This document shows positions 25,023 to 33,262 of a stretch of 64,000 nucleotides of DNA, one piece after another (within the stretch, counting starts at the first letter, position 1; each line of letters begins with the position of its first letter). A model generated the notes under the pieces. That model made no database searches and had not been told where the DNA came from. It was given only the letters and a program-made list of their open reading frames with translations. The translations under genes and the position numbers were made by a program. This DNA comes from Flintibacter muris. Lineage in GTDB: Bacteria; Bacillota; Clostridia; Oscillospirales; Oscillospiraceae. The DNA lies in contig NZ_CALPCP010000011.1 in the NCBI RefSeq assembly GCF_943192995.1, positions 1-64,000 of the forward strand, written 5' to 3'.

Positions 25023-27967
25023 TGTGTTTTCCTCGCTTCTATGGCGGCCATCAGAGAGCGGATGCGGATCTTCACCGCCCCCAGGTTGCTGATGTCGTCG
25101 ATTTTCAGTTGGGTATACAGCTTGCCGCCCCCCTCCAGGATGGAGCGCATCTCGTCGCCGGTGATGGCGTCGATCCCGCAGCCGAAGGAGACCAGTTGGA
25201 TCACCTCCATGTCCGGCTGGGTGCAGACGTACCGGGCGGCGTTGTACATCCGGGCGTGGTAGGTCCACTGGTTCAGGACATGGCGGGGGGCCTTGTCCTC
25301 CAGGTGGGCGACGGCGTCTTCAGTGACCAGCACAAAGCCGTAGGAGGTAATCAGGTCGTTGATGCCGTGGTTGATCTCCGGGTCCATGTGGTAGGGACGG
25401 CCCGCCACCACCAGAATGGGGCGGCCCTCTGCCCGGGCCTGTTGGATGCAGGCCTGTCCGGCGGCCCGCAGGTCTGTTTTGTAGGCCTCATAGGCGGCGT
25501 AGGCGGACCGCACCGCAGCCGCCGTCTCCCGTTTGGGAATGTGGAATTCGTTGAAAAACCACTCCCCGGCCTTGCGCTCCATGTCGCGGGGGCGGTGGAG
25601 GCCAAAGTAGGGGTAGAGGTAGCGGACATGCTTCAGCTCCGGAAGGTTGGCGGCCAGCAGCTCGGGGTAGTAGGCCACCACAGGGCAGTTGTAATTGTTG
25701 TCCCCCGCCCCCTCGTCAAAGTTGTAGGGCATGCAGGGGTAGAAGATGGCGTCCACCCCCACCTCCACCAGGGCCTCCACGTGGCCGTGGAGCAGCTTGG
25801 CGGGGTAGCAAACCGTGTCGGAGGGGATGGTGCGCTGGCCCTTCAGATAAATTTTTCGGGAGGATTCCGGGGAGAGGACCACCTCAAAGTTCAGCTTGGT
25901 GAACAGCTCAAACCAGAAGGGCAGATTTTCATACATATTCAGCCCGAAGGGGATGCCGATCTTGCCCCGGGAGCCGTCCCCCTGGCCTCTGCCCTGGAGG
26001 GCCCGGAGCTTGGCGTATTTGTACCGCATCAGGTCGGGCTGACGGTGAGGCTCCTCGCCCAGGGGGCGGGAGCACCGGTTGCCCGAGACAAACCGCCGCC
26101 CGCCGTCGAAGGAGTTTACCGTCAGGGAGCAGTGGTTGGTACACAGCCCGCAGGTGGCGGGTTTGGCGGTGTGGGTGAAGTGCTCCAGCGCCTCCCGGGA
26201 GAGGAGGGCAGACCGTTCCAGTCCCAGGTCCCGGGCGGCCAGGGCGGCGCCGAAGGCCCCCATGCTGCCTGAGATGGTGGGGCGGGTGACCTCCCGGCCA
26301 ATCTCCTGCTCAAAGGCCCGGAGGACCGCGTCGTTGTAAAAGGTCCCCCCCTGGACCACGATGTGTTTTCCGAGGTCGTCGGCGGAGGCGGCCCGGATCA
26401 CCTTGTAGATGGCGTTTTTTACAATGGAGATAGACAGCCCGGCGGAGATATCCTCCACGCTGGCCCCGTCCTTCTGGGCCTGCTTCACGGAGGAGTTCAT
26501 GAACACCGTACACCGGGACCCCAGGTTCACCGGCTTCTGGGTGAACAGGCCCAGCTTGGCAAAGTCGTCGATCTCATAGCCCAGGGCCTTGGCAAAGGTC
26601 TCAATAAAGGAGCCGCAGCCGGAGGAACAGGCCTCGTTGAGCATGATGGAGTCCACCGCACCATTCCTGATTTTGAAGCACTTCATGTCCTGCCCGCCGA
26701 TGTCGATGATAAAGTCCACCTGGGGCTGGAAGTGGGCGGCGGCCTTGTAGTGGGCCATAGTCTCCACCAGCCCCAGGTCGCAGTTGAAGGCATTTTTAAT
26801 CAGGTCCTCGCCGTAGCCGGTGACGGCGGCTCCCTTGATGACAATATGGTTCTTCTTTGGCAGATCGCACAGCCCGTAAATATGCTTCAGCTGCTCCAGC
26901 ACGATGGCAACCGGGTTGCCCTGGTTGGAGTGGTAATACTGATACAGCAGGTCCCCCTCCGAGGTGATGAGCACGATTTTCGTGGTGGTGGACCCGGCGT
27001 CGATGCCCAAGTAGGCGTCCCCGCTGTATTCGCTGATGGGCAGAACGGACAGTCCCGCGGCACTGTCATGCCGGTTGCAGAAGTCCTCATACTCCTCCTT
27101 GCCGGTAAACAGAGGAGGCATGGTATCCACCACGGTGGTGGCCGCGGCGCTGTCCTCCAGCTTTTTCATCACTGTCTCGAAGGGAGCGGGTGGGTAGTCG
27201 GTGGCGCACAGGGCGGCCCCCATGGCGGCAAAGCAGTCGCCGTCCTGGGGGAAGACGGCGTGGTCGAAATCCAGCTTTAACGTCTCTACAAACCGCTCTC
27301 GCAGACCCGTGAGGAAGTGGAGGGGTCCGCCCAGAAAGACAATCTTGCCCTTCAGCTCCCGGCCCTGGGTCAGGCCGGCCACCGTCTGGTCCACCACCGC
27401 CTGGAAGATGGAGGCGGCCACGTCCTCCTTCCGCCCGCCCTGGTTCAGGATGGGCTGGATGTCGCTTTTGGCAAACACCCCGCAGCGGGAGGCAATGGGG
27501 TAGATTTTCTCGTGCTTCAGGCTGAGCTCGTCCAGCTCGCTGACGGTGACGTTCATCAGGGTGGCCATCTGGTCGATAAAGGCCCCGGTGCCCCCGGCGC
27601 AGGAGCCGTTCATCCGCTCCTCCAGCGCACCGCCGAAAAAGATGATCTTGGCGTCCTCGCCCCCCAGCTCAATCACCGCGTCGGTGTCCGGGATGTATGT
27701 ATTCACAGCGGCGGCGGTGGCGTACACCTCCTGCACAAAGTCTATACCCGCGGCGTCCGCCACCCCCAGCCCGGCGGAGCCGGTGATGGTGAGCTTGATG
27801 TCCTGTCCGGAGAGCATATCCCGGATGGAGTTCAGCGTCTCCAGCGCCCGCTCCCGGGTTTTGGAGAAGTGCCGCTCGTAGGAGCGGAACAGCAGCTGAT
27901 CCTGTTCGCTGAGGACCACCACCTTCACGGTGGTAGAGCCAATGTCAATGCCGACGCGCAGACTCAT
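25019..27967 (-). CDS. Acyl-CoA dehydratase activase (two ASKHA domains plus DUF2229)
   Basis: A 982-residue protein. Domain 1 starts VGIDIGSTTVKVVVLSE and has NGSCAGGTGAFIDQM. Domain 2 starts LGIDAGSTTTKIVLIT and has NEACSSGCGSFIETFAKALG. These are BadF/BcrA-type ATPases in which the Cys in GSCAGGTG or ACSSGCGS would hold a [4Fe-4S] cluster between two monomers. A Cys-rich linker follows (CGLCTNHCSL) and then DUF2229 (GIPFGLNMYENLPFWFELF, DTVCYPAKLLHGHVE, VVAGRPYHMDPEINHGIND). In most relatives the next gene is fused to it. Here the polypeptide stops and couples to the FGE-like gene by ATGA. The family drives radical dehydration with ATP. Confidence 0.9.
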   Translation of the reverse strand: MSLRVGIDIGSTTVKVVVLSEQDQLLFRSYERHFSKTRERALETLNSIRDMLSGQDIKLTITGSAGLGVADAAGIDFVQEVYATAAAVNTYIPDTDAVIELGGEDAKIIFFGGALEERMNGSCAGGTGAFIDQMATLMNVTVSELDELSLKHEKIYPIASRCGVFAKSDIQPILNQGGRKEDVAASIFQAVVDQTVAGLTQGRELKGKIVFLGGPLHFLTGLRERFVETLKLDFDHAVFPQDGDCFAAMGAALCATDYPPAPFETVMKKLEDSAAATTVVDTMPPLFTGKEEYEDFCNRHDSAAGLSVLPISEYSGDAYLGIDAGSTTTKIVLITSEGDLLYQYYHSNQGNPVAIVLEQLKHIYGLCDLPKKNHIVIKGAAVTGYGEDLIKNAFNCDLGLVETMAHYKAAAHFQPQVDFIIDIGGQDMKCFKIRNGAVDSIMLNEACSSGCGSFIETFAKALGYEIDDFAKLGLFTQKPVNLGSRCTVFMNSSVKQAQKDGASVEDISAGLSISIVKNAIYKVIRAASADDLGKHIVVQGGTFYNDAVLRAFEQEIGREVTRPTISGSMGAFGAALAARDLGLERSALLSREALEHFTHTAKPATCGLCTNHCSLTVNSFDGGRRFVSGNRCSRPLGEEPHRQPDLMRYKYAKLRALQGRGQGDGSRGKIGIPFGLNMYENLPFWFELFTKLNFEVVLSPESSRKIYLKGQRTIPSDTVCYPAKLLHGHVEALVEVGVDAIFYPCMPYNFDEGAGDNNYNCPVVAYYPELLAANLPELKHVRYLYPYFGLHRPRDMERKAGEWFFNEFHIPKRETAAAVRSAYAAYEAYKTDLRAAGQACIQQARAEGRPILVVAGRPYHMDPEINHGINDLITSYGFVLVTEDAVAHLEDKAPRHVLNQWTYHARMYNAARYVCTQPDMEVIQLVSFGCGIDAITGDEMRSILEGGGKLYTQLKIDDISNLGAVKIRIRSLMAAIEARKTQ

Positions 27968-28258
27968 AGATAATACCTTTCCTTTCTAACTAAGGCTCCC
28001 TCAAGGTGGGAGCTGTCAGCACGCAGGGCTGACTGAGGGAGTTTTCATGGATTCCCTCTATCACGGCTTCACCGTGCCGCCTTCCTAAAAGGAGGCTGAT
28101 TCTATGATATATGATACTGATTTTTTGTCGGAAAAACAACGAAATTAACGGCTTTTTAACGGGGCGAAAGAGAAGAAAAGCGGGAAATTAACGCCGGGAA
28201 AGCTGGGCAAAAGCCACAAAACACAGATTAAAAATTGTCAGAAGTGACAAAAAGAAGG
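27968..28258. repeat. Intergenic region with a family A repeat
   Basis: The repeat runs about 27990-28106: AAGGCTCCCTCAAGGTGGGAG, CTGTCAGCACGCAGGGCTGAC, TGAGGGAG, and an end CCTAAAAGGAGGCTGA. The rest (28107-28258) is AT-rich and shows nothing else. The region separates the activase operon from the BlaR1-like operon. Confidence 0.65.
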
Positions 28259-28284
28259 CCCCCGGCGGCACAGGCCGCCGGGGG
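28252..28284 (-). terminator. Terminator of the lipoprotein-BlaI-BlaR1 operon
   Basis: On the minus strand a stem CCCCCGGCGGC/GCCGCCGGGGG (11 bp, 4-base loop) is followed by CCTTCTTTTTG. Confidence 0.9.
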
Positions 28285-28290
28285 ATGTGA

Positions 28291-30957
28291 TTAAGAGGAA
28301 GCGCCTTCCCCGCTTGGAACATGAAGGGTGGCGATTCCCAACGGGATATTGCCGGAAGGCAGCCCGTGGAGCGCCAGGATGGTGTGGTACAGCTCAAGGC
28401 TGCGGACAAACAGGCGGGTGGGTTCCGAAGTTATGGCGAAGTTCCTGTGGCTGAGGCAGACCACCCCCTCCTCACTGCCCACCGACAGGGTGAGCCGGTC
28501 CGCGTCCTGCGCGATTTCGTGTCCAAGGTAGCTGTCTATGCCGCTGCGCTTCACCTGGATGGTAAGGACATACTGGCCGTGCTTCTCCTGCTCGTACTCA
28601 CTGGAGAACTGGTGGTACAGGGCCCGGGTGAGCTGGTCCTTCAGAGCTAGGATGTCCGGCTCGACCGTCTGGCCGGGAGCGGAGCCCCCCGTTGTCACCG
28701 AGACCACATCCTCGGGCAGCAGGCAGGCGGCGAATGTGTCCGGGGTTGTCACCTCATAGCTGGACAAGTCAGCCCAGCTGTCCCGGTACTGGTCGGCAAC
28801 GAACACCGCCGATGGCTGGTCGGACACGACGGTATAGCCGGAGGAATGGGAACTGACTCCAGGGGCGAGCAGCTCCAGAACCCAGGAGCCATCGTGGGTC
28901 TCGTCACCGTAGTACCACAGCTGCATACGAATCAGTGAGGTACAGCCTTTATAGAATTCCGCCTCCTTCAAATCGCCGCTCCACCCCTGGAGCCGGTAGC
29001 CCCGGGCCTCCCAAATCCCCTCCGGGGTGTGGCCGCTCAGCTCTGTCCGGGTCATGGGAACGGGGATGGTTGGGTCCTGGGCCAGCTGCTGCTGCATCTG
29101 GGCCAGCGCGGCAATGTCGGGAATCATGTCGCTTCTGACCTGGGAGCGGAAGATGGGGCCGTATTCCAGCTCCTCGCCCTCCTCCAGGCAGAGGTACTGG
29201 CTGAGGGCGTCCCCTGGAATCAGCCAGGTCCAGTCGTTCCACGGGACCAAGGTATATACGGTCTCCTTTGTGCCGTCGGACAGGACAATCATACTGGAGG
29301 ATGTCAGCTTTTTGGGGTCGGGCGGGGTGTTGTTCTCCTCGGGAGGGACAAAGCGGCACAGCTTTTCCCTGGCCAGGGCCAGCAGTCTGGGGTCGGTAAT
29401 GGGGTCGGGGCAGGTCTGTCCGGAGTAGGAGGGCGGGTAGTCAAATCGGATGGAGGAGGCGGACTCCACATCCTGAAGGAAGGCGGTCAGCGCAGGGGAG
29501 TCGAAGCCGCTTTGCTCCCCCTGCCGCCGCATCAGCTCATAGAGCTGGTAGACGGTCTCCCGCTTCAAGCTGGCGGCAATCCGGCTGCCCGAGACGTTGG
29601 AAATGCTTCCTTCTGTGATTACATAAAAATCCGGATACTTCGTGTTGGGGCTGACCAGCAGATAGCGCAGCTCCTGTCCGTCCTGACCGGTGAGGGTCAG
29701 GGTGCGCAGAGAGGACAGATTTAAGTCTTCCAGCACCGAAGGAGGGGTGAGCCAGTCGGCTGCGCCCTTCTCCAGAACCTCCTTAGCCAGCTCCAGCAGC
29801 TCCGGGTCGGTAATGGCGGTGGGGTCATCATAGCTGGAGGTGCTTTCCTGGCTCAGATGGATGGACTGGGCCCTGTTTACATCGAGCTTGAACCGCTGGT
29901 AGTCCCCCGGTTTGCCGCCGTCCCCCCGTCCGGCGAAGACAAACACCACCGCCAGGACCACCACTGAGACAGCGGCGAAGAGGGCGGTTTTCACCGTCTC
30001 CGGTTTTTTCACCAGCAGGGCCACCCGCTGCTGGATGGATTTTTTTCCGCCCGTCATGGCGGTGGAGCAGGACAGCAGGTCCCCCGGACGCAGGGACCGG
30101 GCGGCCACCATGTCCACCAGGGTGCGCCCGTAGGGGATGCGCTCCCCCTCCCCCAGCCGGGCGACGGCCCCCTCGTCACAGGCCAGCTCGCCATCCTCCT
30201 TGGACAGCCACACCGCCAGCCACACCAGGGGATTGTACCAGTGGAGGGCCAGAGCCAGACACCGCAGGAGAGACCAGACGTGATCGAAGTGGGCGTAGTG
30301 GGTCAGCTCATGGGCCAGGATGTGGCGCAGGGTGTCCGGACGTTCCGCCGCCTCCGCCGTCACATAGACGGCGGGCCGCAGTACCCCAAACAGGCAGGGG
30401 GAGGACAGGCCCTCTGTCACGTAGACGGGGATAGGGGCCTCCGCCCGTTCCAACCCTTCCCGCCGCTTTCTCAGCCGGCCATAGAAGCGAAGGTTGGAGA
30501 CCAGCATAACCGCCCCGGCCAGTCCGGCCCCGACCAGCCACAGGGCAAGAACAATCTGTTCCGGGGACAGGATATAGCGGTACCAGGTAATTGTCTCCCC
30601 ATCTCGCCGCAGACAGCCCACTCCGTCTGAGTAGGACAAAATATCCCCCGGCTCTAGTGTGGTTTCAATGTCAAGATTGAACTCGGCAACAGGTTTGCTC
30701 CGCTCAGGGAGTACAGGGATGGATGGCTCCTCCCACCGTGCGGTCTCCGGGGCCAGATTGGAGGCCAGTACCGGCAAAGCGTCACCAGCGGCGGCGGGCA
30801 GCTCCACCTGGAAGGGGACCAGCAGCCGCAGGAGCACTACCCCCCACAGGGCATATTTCAGCCGGGCGGACAGCTTATCCTTGCACAAAAACCGGGCCGC
30901 CAGCACAATCAAAATCAGCGCGCTGGAGGTGACGGCCCACTGAATCAGCAGCTTCAT
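28291..30957 (-). CDS. BlaR1/M56 family antirepressor metallopeptidase with large C-terminal sensor
   Basis: An 888-residue membrane protein. Residues 1-330 form the M56 core: four hydrophobic segments and the zinc motif HELTH in LRHILAHELTHYAHFDHVW, with LACDEGAV downstream. A membrane helix follows (FAAVSVVVLAVVFVFAG). The 540-residue C-terminal part is not a penicillin-binding domain. It shows two related blocks (AITDPELLELAKEVLEKG and PITDPRLLALAREKLCRF) and a later part with PGVSSHSSGYTVVSDQPSAV. By family analogy it cleaves BlaI when a ligand is sensed. The ligand may not be a beta-lactam. Its ATG overlaps the BlaI stop by 4 bp. Confidence 0.88.
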   Translation of the reverse strand: MKLLIQWAVTSSALILIVLAARFLCKDKLSARLKYALWGVVLLRLLVPFQVELPAAAGDALPVLASNLAPETARWEEPSIPVLPERSKPVAEFNLDIETTLEPGDILSYSDGVGCLRRDGETITWYRYILSPEQIVLALWLVGAGLAGAVMLVSNLRFYGRLRKRREGLERAEAPIPVYVTEGLSSPCLFGVLRPAVYVTAEAAERPDTLRHILAHELTHYAHFDHVWSLLRCLALALHWYNPLVWLAVWLSKEDGELACDEGAVARLGEGERIPYGRTLVDMVAARSLRPGDLLSCSTAMTGGKKSIQQRVALLVKKPETVKTALFAAVSVVVLAVVFVFAGRGDGGKPGDYQRFKLDVNRAQSIHLSQESTSSYDDPTAITDPELLELAKEVLEKGAADWLTPPSVLEDLNLSSLRTLTLTGQDGQELRYLLVSPNTKYPDFYVITEGSISNVSGSRIAASLKRETVYQLYELMRRQGEQSGFDSPALTAFLQDVESASSIRFDYPPSYSGQTCPDPITDPRLLALAREKLCRFVPPEENNTPPDPKKLTSSSMIVLSDGTKETVYTLVPWNDWTWLIPGDALSQYLCLEEGEELEYGPIFRSQVRSDMIPDIAALAQMQQQLAQDPTIPVPMTRTELSGHTPEGIWEARGYRLQGWSGDLKEAEFYKGCTSLIRMQLWYYGDETHDGSWVLELLAPGVSSHSSGYTVVSDQPSAVFVADQYRDSWADLSSYEVTTPDTFAACLLPEDVVSVTTGGSAPGQTVEPDILALKDQLTRALYHQFSSEYEQEKHGQYVLTIQVKRSGIDSYLGHEIAQDADRLTLSVGSEEGVVCLSHRNFAITSEPTRLFVRSLELYHTILALHGLPSGNIPLGIATLHVPSGEGASS

Positions 30958-31334
30958 TTCTCTCCCTCCTCCGCTTTGCGCAAAATTTCATACAGCTCGT
31001 CAATTTCCTGTTTGGACAGCGCCTTGTCCTGGGCCAGGGCGGACACCATCAGCCCCACGCTGCCCTGGTAGACCTTATTTAAAAAGGATCGCGTCTCCCC
31101 CCGCACCGCCCGGTCCCGCCGGACAACGGGGGTGTAGTGCTTGCCCCGGCCCTCCACGGTGCAGCGGACCAGGCCCTTGTCCTCCATCCGCCGCAGGGTG
31201 GTGATGGTGGTGCTCTTGGCCCAGCCCAGCCTCTCCCCCAGCGCTCCCACCAGCTCCATCACTGTCATAGGAGACTTTTCCCACAGGCAGTCCAAAACGT
31301 ACCACTCACTGTTGGTCAGATTGATGTCATCCAT
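30954..31334 (-). CDS. BlaI/MecI/CopY family transcriptional repressor
   Basis: A 126-residue winged-helix repressor. The DNA-binding part is INLTNSEWYVLDCLWEKSP followed by LGERLGWAKSTTITTLRRME and DKGLVRCTVEGRGKHYTP. A C-terminal dimerisation helix follows. The M56 partner encoded downstream would cleave it. It is the second gene of the operon. The inverted repeat GTAGACCA/TGGTCTAC at 31682-31710 overlaps the promoter, so the operon is probably self-repressed. Confidence 0.92.
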   Translation of the reverse strand: MDDINLTNSEWYVLDCLWEKSPMTVMELVGALGERLGWAKSTTITTLRRMEDKGLVRCTVEGRGKHYTPVVRRDRAVRGETRSFLNKVYQGSVGLMVSALAQDKALSKQEIDELYEILRKAEEGEK

Positions 31335-31348
31335 ACTGTTCAGCCTCC

Positions 31349-31657
31349 TTACACGTCCGGTTTCCCGACAATCACGTCTATCACCTTTGAATCCCTGTCA
31401 TAATAGAGGACCACAATCAGCTCCTCGCCGGTGTGCCAGATGTCCCCGCAGAGACCGGAGAGCATGCCGTCCGGTTCTCCCCAGGCGTCCACAATCTCCT
31501 CCCGGTCCAGCCCGGACAGACTTTCCAGAAGCTGCGCGTCTGAGTATCCGCTCTCGGAATACAGCGCGCCCACCTCGCTGAGGGCCGGGATTTCACTGCG
31601 CCCGCAGCCCGTCAGGCACAGAGCCAGGCCGAGCGCACATAAAATCAGCTTTTTCAC
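31349..31657 (-). CDS. Small lipoprotein of the BlaI operon
   Basis: A 102-residue protein with a signal peptide and lipobox LCLTGC. The mature part has SGYSDAQLLESLSGLDREEI, VDAWGEPDGMLSGLCGDIWH and LIVVLYYDRDSKVIDVIVG. It resembles the small BamE/SmpA-like 'DxWGEPDG' lipoprotein fold, which is often paired with regulators. GTG at 31657 is chosen because AGGAGG is 5 nt upstream; the longer frame to 31690 reads through the promoter. It is first in the operon and may be the target or co-sensor of the BlaR1-like protein. Confidence 0.75.
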   Translation of the reverse strand: MKKLILCALGLALCLTGCGRSEIPALSEVGALYSESGYSDAQLLESLSGLDREEIVDAWGEPDGMLSGLCGDIWHTGEELIVVLYYDRDSKVIDVIVGKPDV

Positions 31658-31681
31658 AGGAACCTCCTTTTGGTTTACTTT

Positions 31682-31718
31682 GTAGACCAATCATACCACG
31701 GCTGGTCTACAATGTCAA
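31682..31718 (-). promoter_or_regulatory. Promoter and BlaI-type operator
   Basis: On the minus strand TTGACA (31713-31718), a 17-bp spacer and TATGAT (31690-31695). The inverted repeat GTAGACCA/TGGTCTAC (31682-31689 and 31703-31710) lies over the spacer and start. TACAATGT within it resembles the BlaI/MecI consensus TACA-n-TGTA. Confidence 0.75.
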
Positions 31719-31771
31719 CCAAAATTTCAGGCCGGCGCACAGGAGGCTTTTTTGTGTTTCTGTTTTGTTTC

Positions 31772-31800
31772 TAGACTTTTCGGGCAAACTATGGTAAACT
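31772..31800 (+). promoter_or_regulatory. Possible promoter of the flavin reductase-rubredoxin gene
   Basis: TAGACT, 17 bp, TAAACT, about 40 bp before the start codon. Each box is 4 of 6 to consensus. Confidence 0.35.
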
Positions 31801-31839
31801 GGTAATACCCATCCAAATCGGAAACAAGGAGGATTTTTT

Positions 31840-32460
31840 ATGGACAACAAGGTTATGTATTCCCTGAGCTACGGTCTGTTTGTGCTGTCCGCCCGTCAGG
31901 GGGATAAGGACAACGGCTGCATCACCAACACCGCCATCCAGGTAACCACCGACCCCAACCGCATTGTCATTGCCGTGAACAAGAGCAACTATACCCACGA
32001 CATGGTAAAGGAGACCGGCCGCTTTACTGTCTCCATCCTGTCGGAGGAGGCCAAGTTCGACCTGTTCCAGCGCTTCGGCTTCCAGTCTGGCAGGGACGTG
32101 GATAAGTTTGCCGGCTTTGAGGACCACACCGGAAAGGATTCCGACGGCATCCGCTACGTCACCCAGGGGACCAACGCCTGGCTGAGCTGCAAGGTGGTTT
32201 CCGCCACCGACCTGGGCAGCCACACCCTGTTCCTGGCCGACGTGCTGGACGGCGGGGTCATCTCCTCCGCACCCAGCGCCACCTACAGCTACTATCAGGC
32301 CCACATCAAGCCCAAGCCCGCCGCTTCCGCTGCCCCCAGCGAGAAAAAGCGGTGGGTATGCAAGGTGTGCGGCTACGTCTACGAGGGGGACGAGCTGCCC
32401 GCCGACTATATCTGCCCGCTGTGCAAGCACCCCGCCTCCGACTTTGAGCTCTTGGCATAA
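31840..32460 (+). CDS. Flavin reductase-rubredoxin fusion (high-molecular-weight rubredoxin type)
   Basis: A 206-residue protein. Residues 1-150 form a flavin reductase-like FMN-binding domain (MYSLSYGLFVLSARQGDKDN, GCITNTAIQVTTDPNRIVIA, NAWLSCKVV). A Pro/Ala linker (KPKPAASAAPSEKK) leads to a C-terminal rubredoxin with [19 protein letters not shown] and ICPLCKHPASDFEL, four Cys for one iron. Such proteins pass electrons to flavodiiron oxygen/NO reductases or other acceptors. AAGGAGG precedes the ATG. It stands alone with its own terminator. Confidence 0.93.
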   Translation: MDNKVMYSLSYGLFVLSARQGDKDNGCITNTAIQVTTDPNRIVIAVNKSNYTHDMVKETGRFTVSILSEEAKFDLFQRFGFQSGRDVDKFAGFEDHTGKDSDGIRYVTQGTNAWLSCKVVSATDLGSHTLFLADVLDGGVISSAPSATYSYYQAHIKPKPAASAAPSEKKRWVCKVCGYVYEGDELPADYICPLCKHPASDFELLA

Positions 32461-32466
32461 AATTTT

Positions 32467-32505
32467 AAAACCCGCGCCGGAGTGGAAACCTTCGGCGCGG
32501 GTTTT
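32467..32505 (+). terminator. Terminator of the flavin reductase-rubredoxin gene
   Basis: Stem AAAACCCGCGCCG/CGGCGCGGGTTTT with a 13-nt loop, just after the stop codon. Confidence 0.85.
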
Positions 32506-32528
32506 GCGTCTATATAAAAGAGTGCAAA

Positions 32529-32668
32529 AAAGCCTCCCTTCACAAAGGGAGGTGGCATCCGCACAGCGGATGACGGAGGGTTTTCCCCAATCAAACCGCA
32601 TCTGCAGCTTTAGGAGAAAACCCCACCCGGCTTTGCCGGGAGCCCCCCCCCTTGCGAAGGGGGCCTTG
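32529..32668 (+). repeat. Family A intergenic repeat, full-length copy 2
   Basis: About 140 bp matching 6569-6706: AAAGCCTCCCTTCACAAAGG, GGAGGTGGCATCC, TGACGGAGGGTTTTC, AGGAGAAAACCCC, and a right end CGAAGGGGGCCTT. It ends 34 bp before the sigma-factor start. A run of nine or more C at about 32643-32651 may vary in length. Confidence 0.8.
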
Positions 32669-32701
32669 GGGAGTGCAGACAGAAATAAGGAGGATTCCCC
32701 C

Positions 32702-33262
32702 ATGGAGGACAGCAAAATAATTGATCTGTACTGGGCCCGGTCCCAGCAGGCCATTGCGGCCAGCGAAGAGAAATACGGCCCCTACTGCCACACCATTGCC
32801 CGGCGGATTCTGGACCGGGAGGAGGACGCGGAGGAGTGCGTCAACGACACCTGGCTCCACGCCTGGAACGCCATACCACCCCAGCGGCCGGGGATACTGT
32901 CCGCCTTTTTTGGCAAGCTGACCAGGAACCTGTCCCTGGACCGGTGGCGGCGGCTGAAGGCGGCCAAGCGGGGAGGCAGCCAGGTGGAGGTGGCCCTCCA
33001 CGAGCTGGAGGACTGCCTGCCTGACCGCCGCACCCCCGACGAAAACCTGGAGGCCGGGGAAACAGCGGCCATTATCTCCGCATTCCTGCGCCGGCATTCG
33101 GAGGCGGACCGGGCCCTGTTCGTCCGCCGGTACTTCCACCTGGAGCCGCTGAGCGAGCTGGCGGACCGGTTCGGGCTGTCTGTGGGACAGGTGAAGTCCA
33201 GGCTTCACCGGATGCGCTCCAAGCTGAAGCTGGAGCTGGAACGGGAGGGGGTAGCGGTATGA
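32702..33262 (+). CDS. Sigma-70 family RNA polymerase sigma factor
   Basis: A 186-residue ECF-like sigma factor. Region 2 shows YCHTIARRILDREEDAEECV and NDTWLHAWNAIPP. A linker with LTRNLSLDRWRRLKAAKR follows, and region 4 ends DRFGLSVGQVKSRLHRMRSK. The ATG at 32702 follows AAGGAGG. The next gene overlaps by 4 bp and encodes a single-membrane-helix protein, the usual layout for a sigma/anti-sigma pair. The regulon cannot be inferred. Confidence 0.92.
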   Translation: MEDSKIIDLYWARSQQAIAASEEKYGPYCHTIARRILDREEDAEECVNDTWLHAWNAIPPQRPGILSAFFGKLTRNLSLDRWRRLKAAKRGGSQVEVALHELEDCLPDRRTPDENLEAGETAAIISAFLRRHSEADRALFVRRYFHLEPLSELADRFGLSVGQVKSRLHRMRSKLKLELEREGVAV

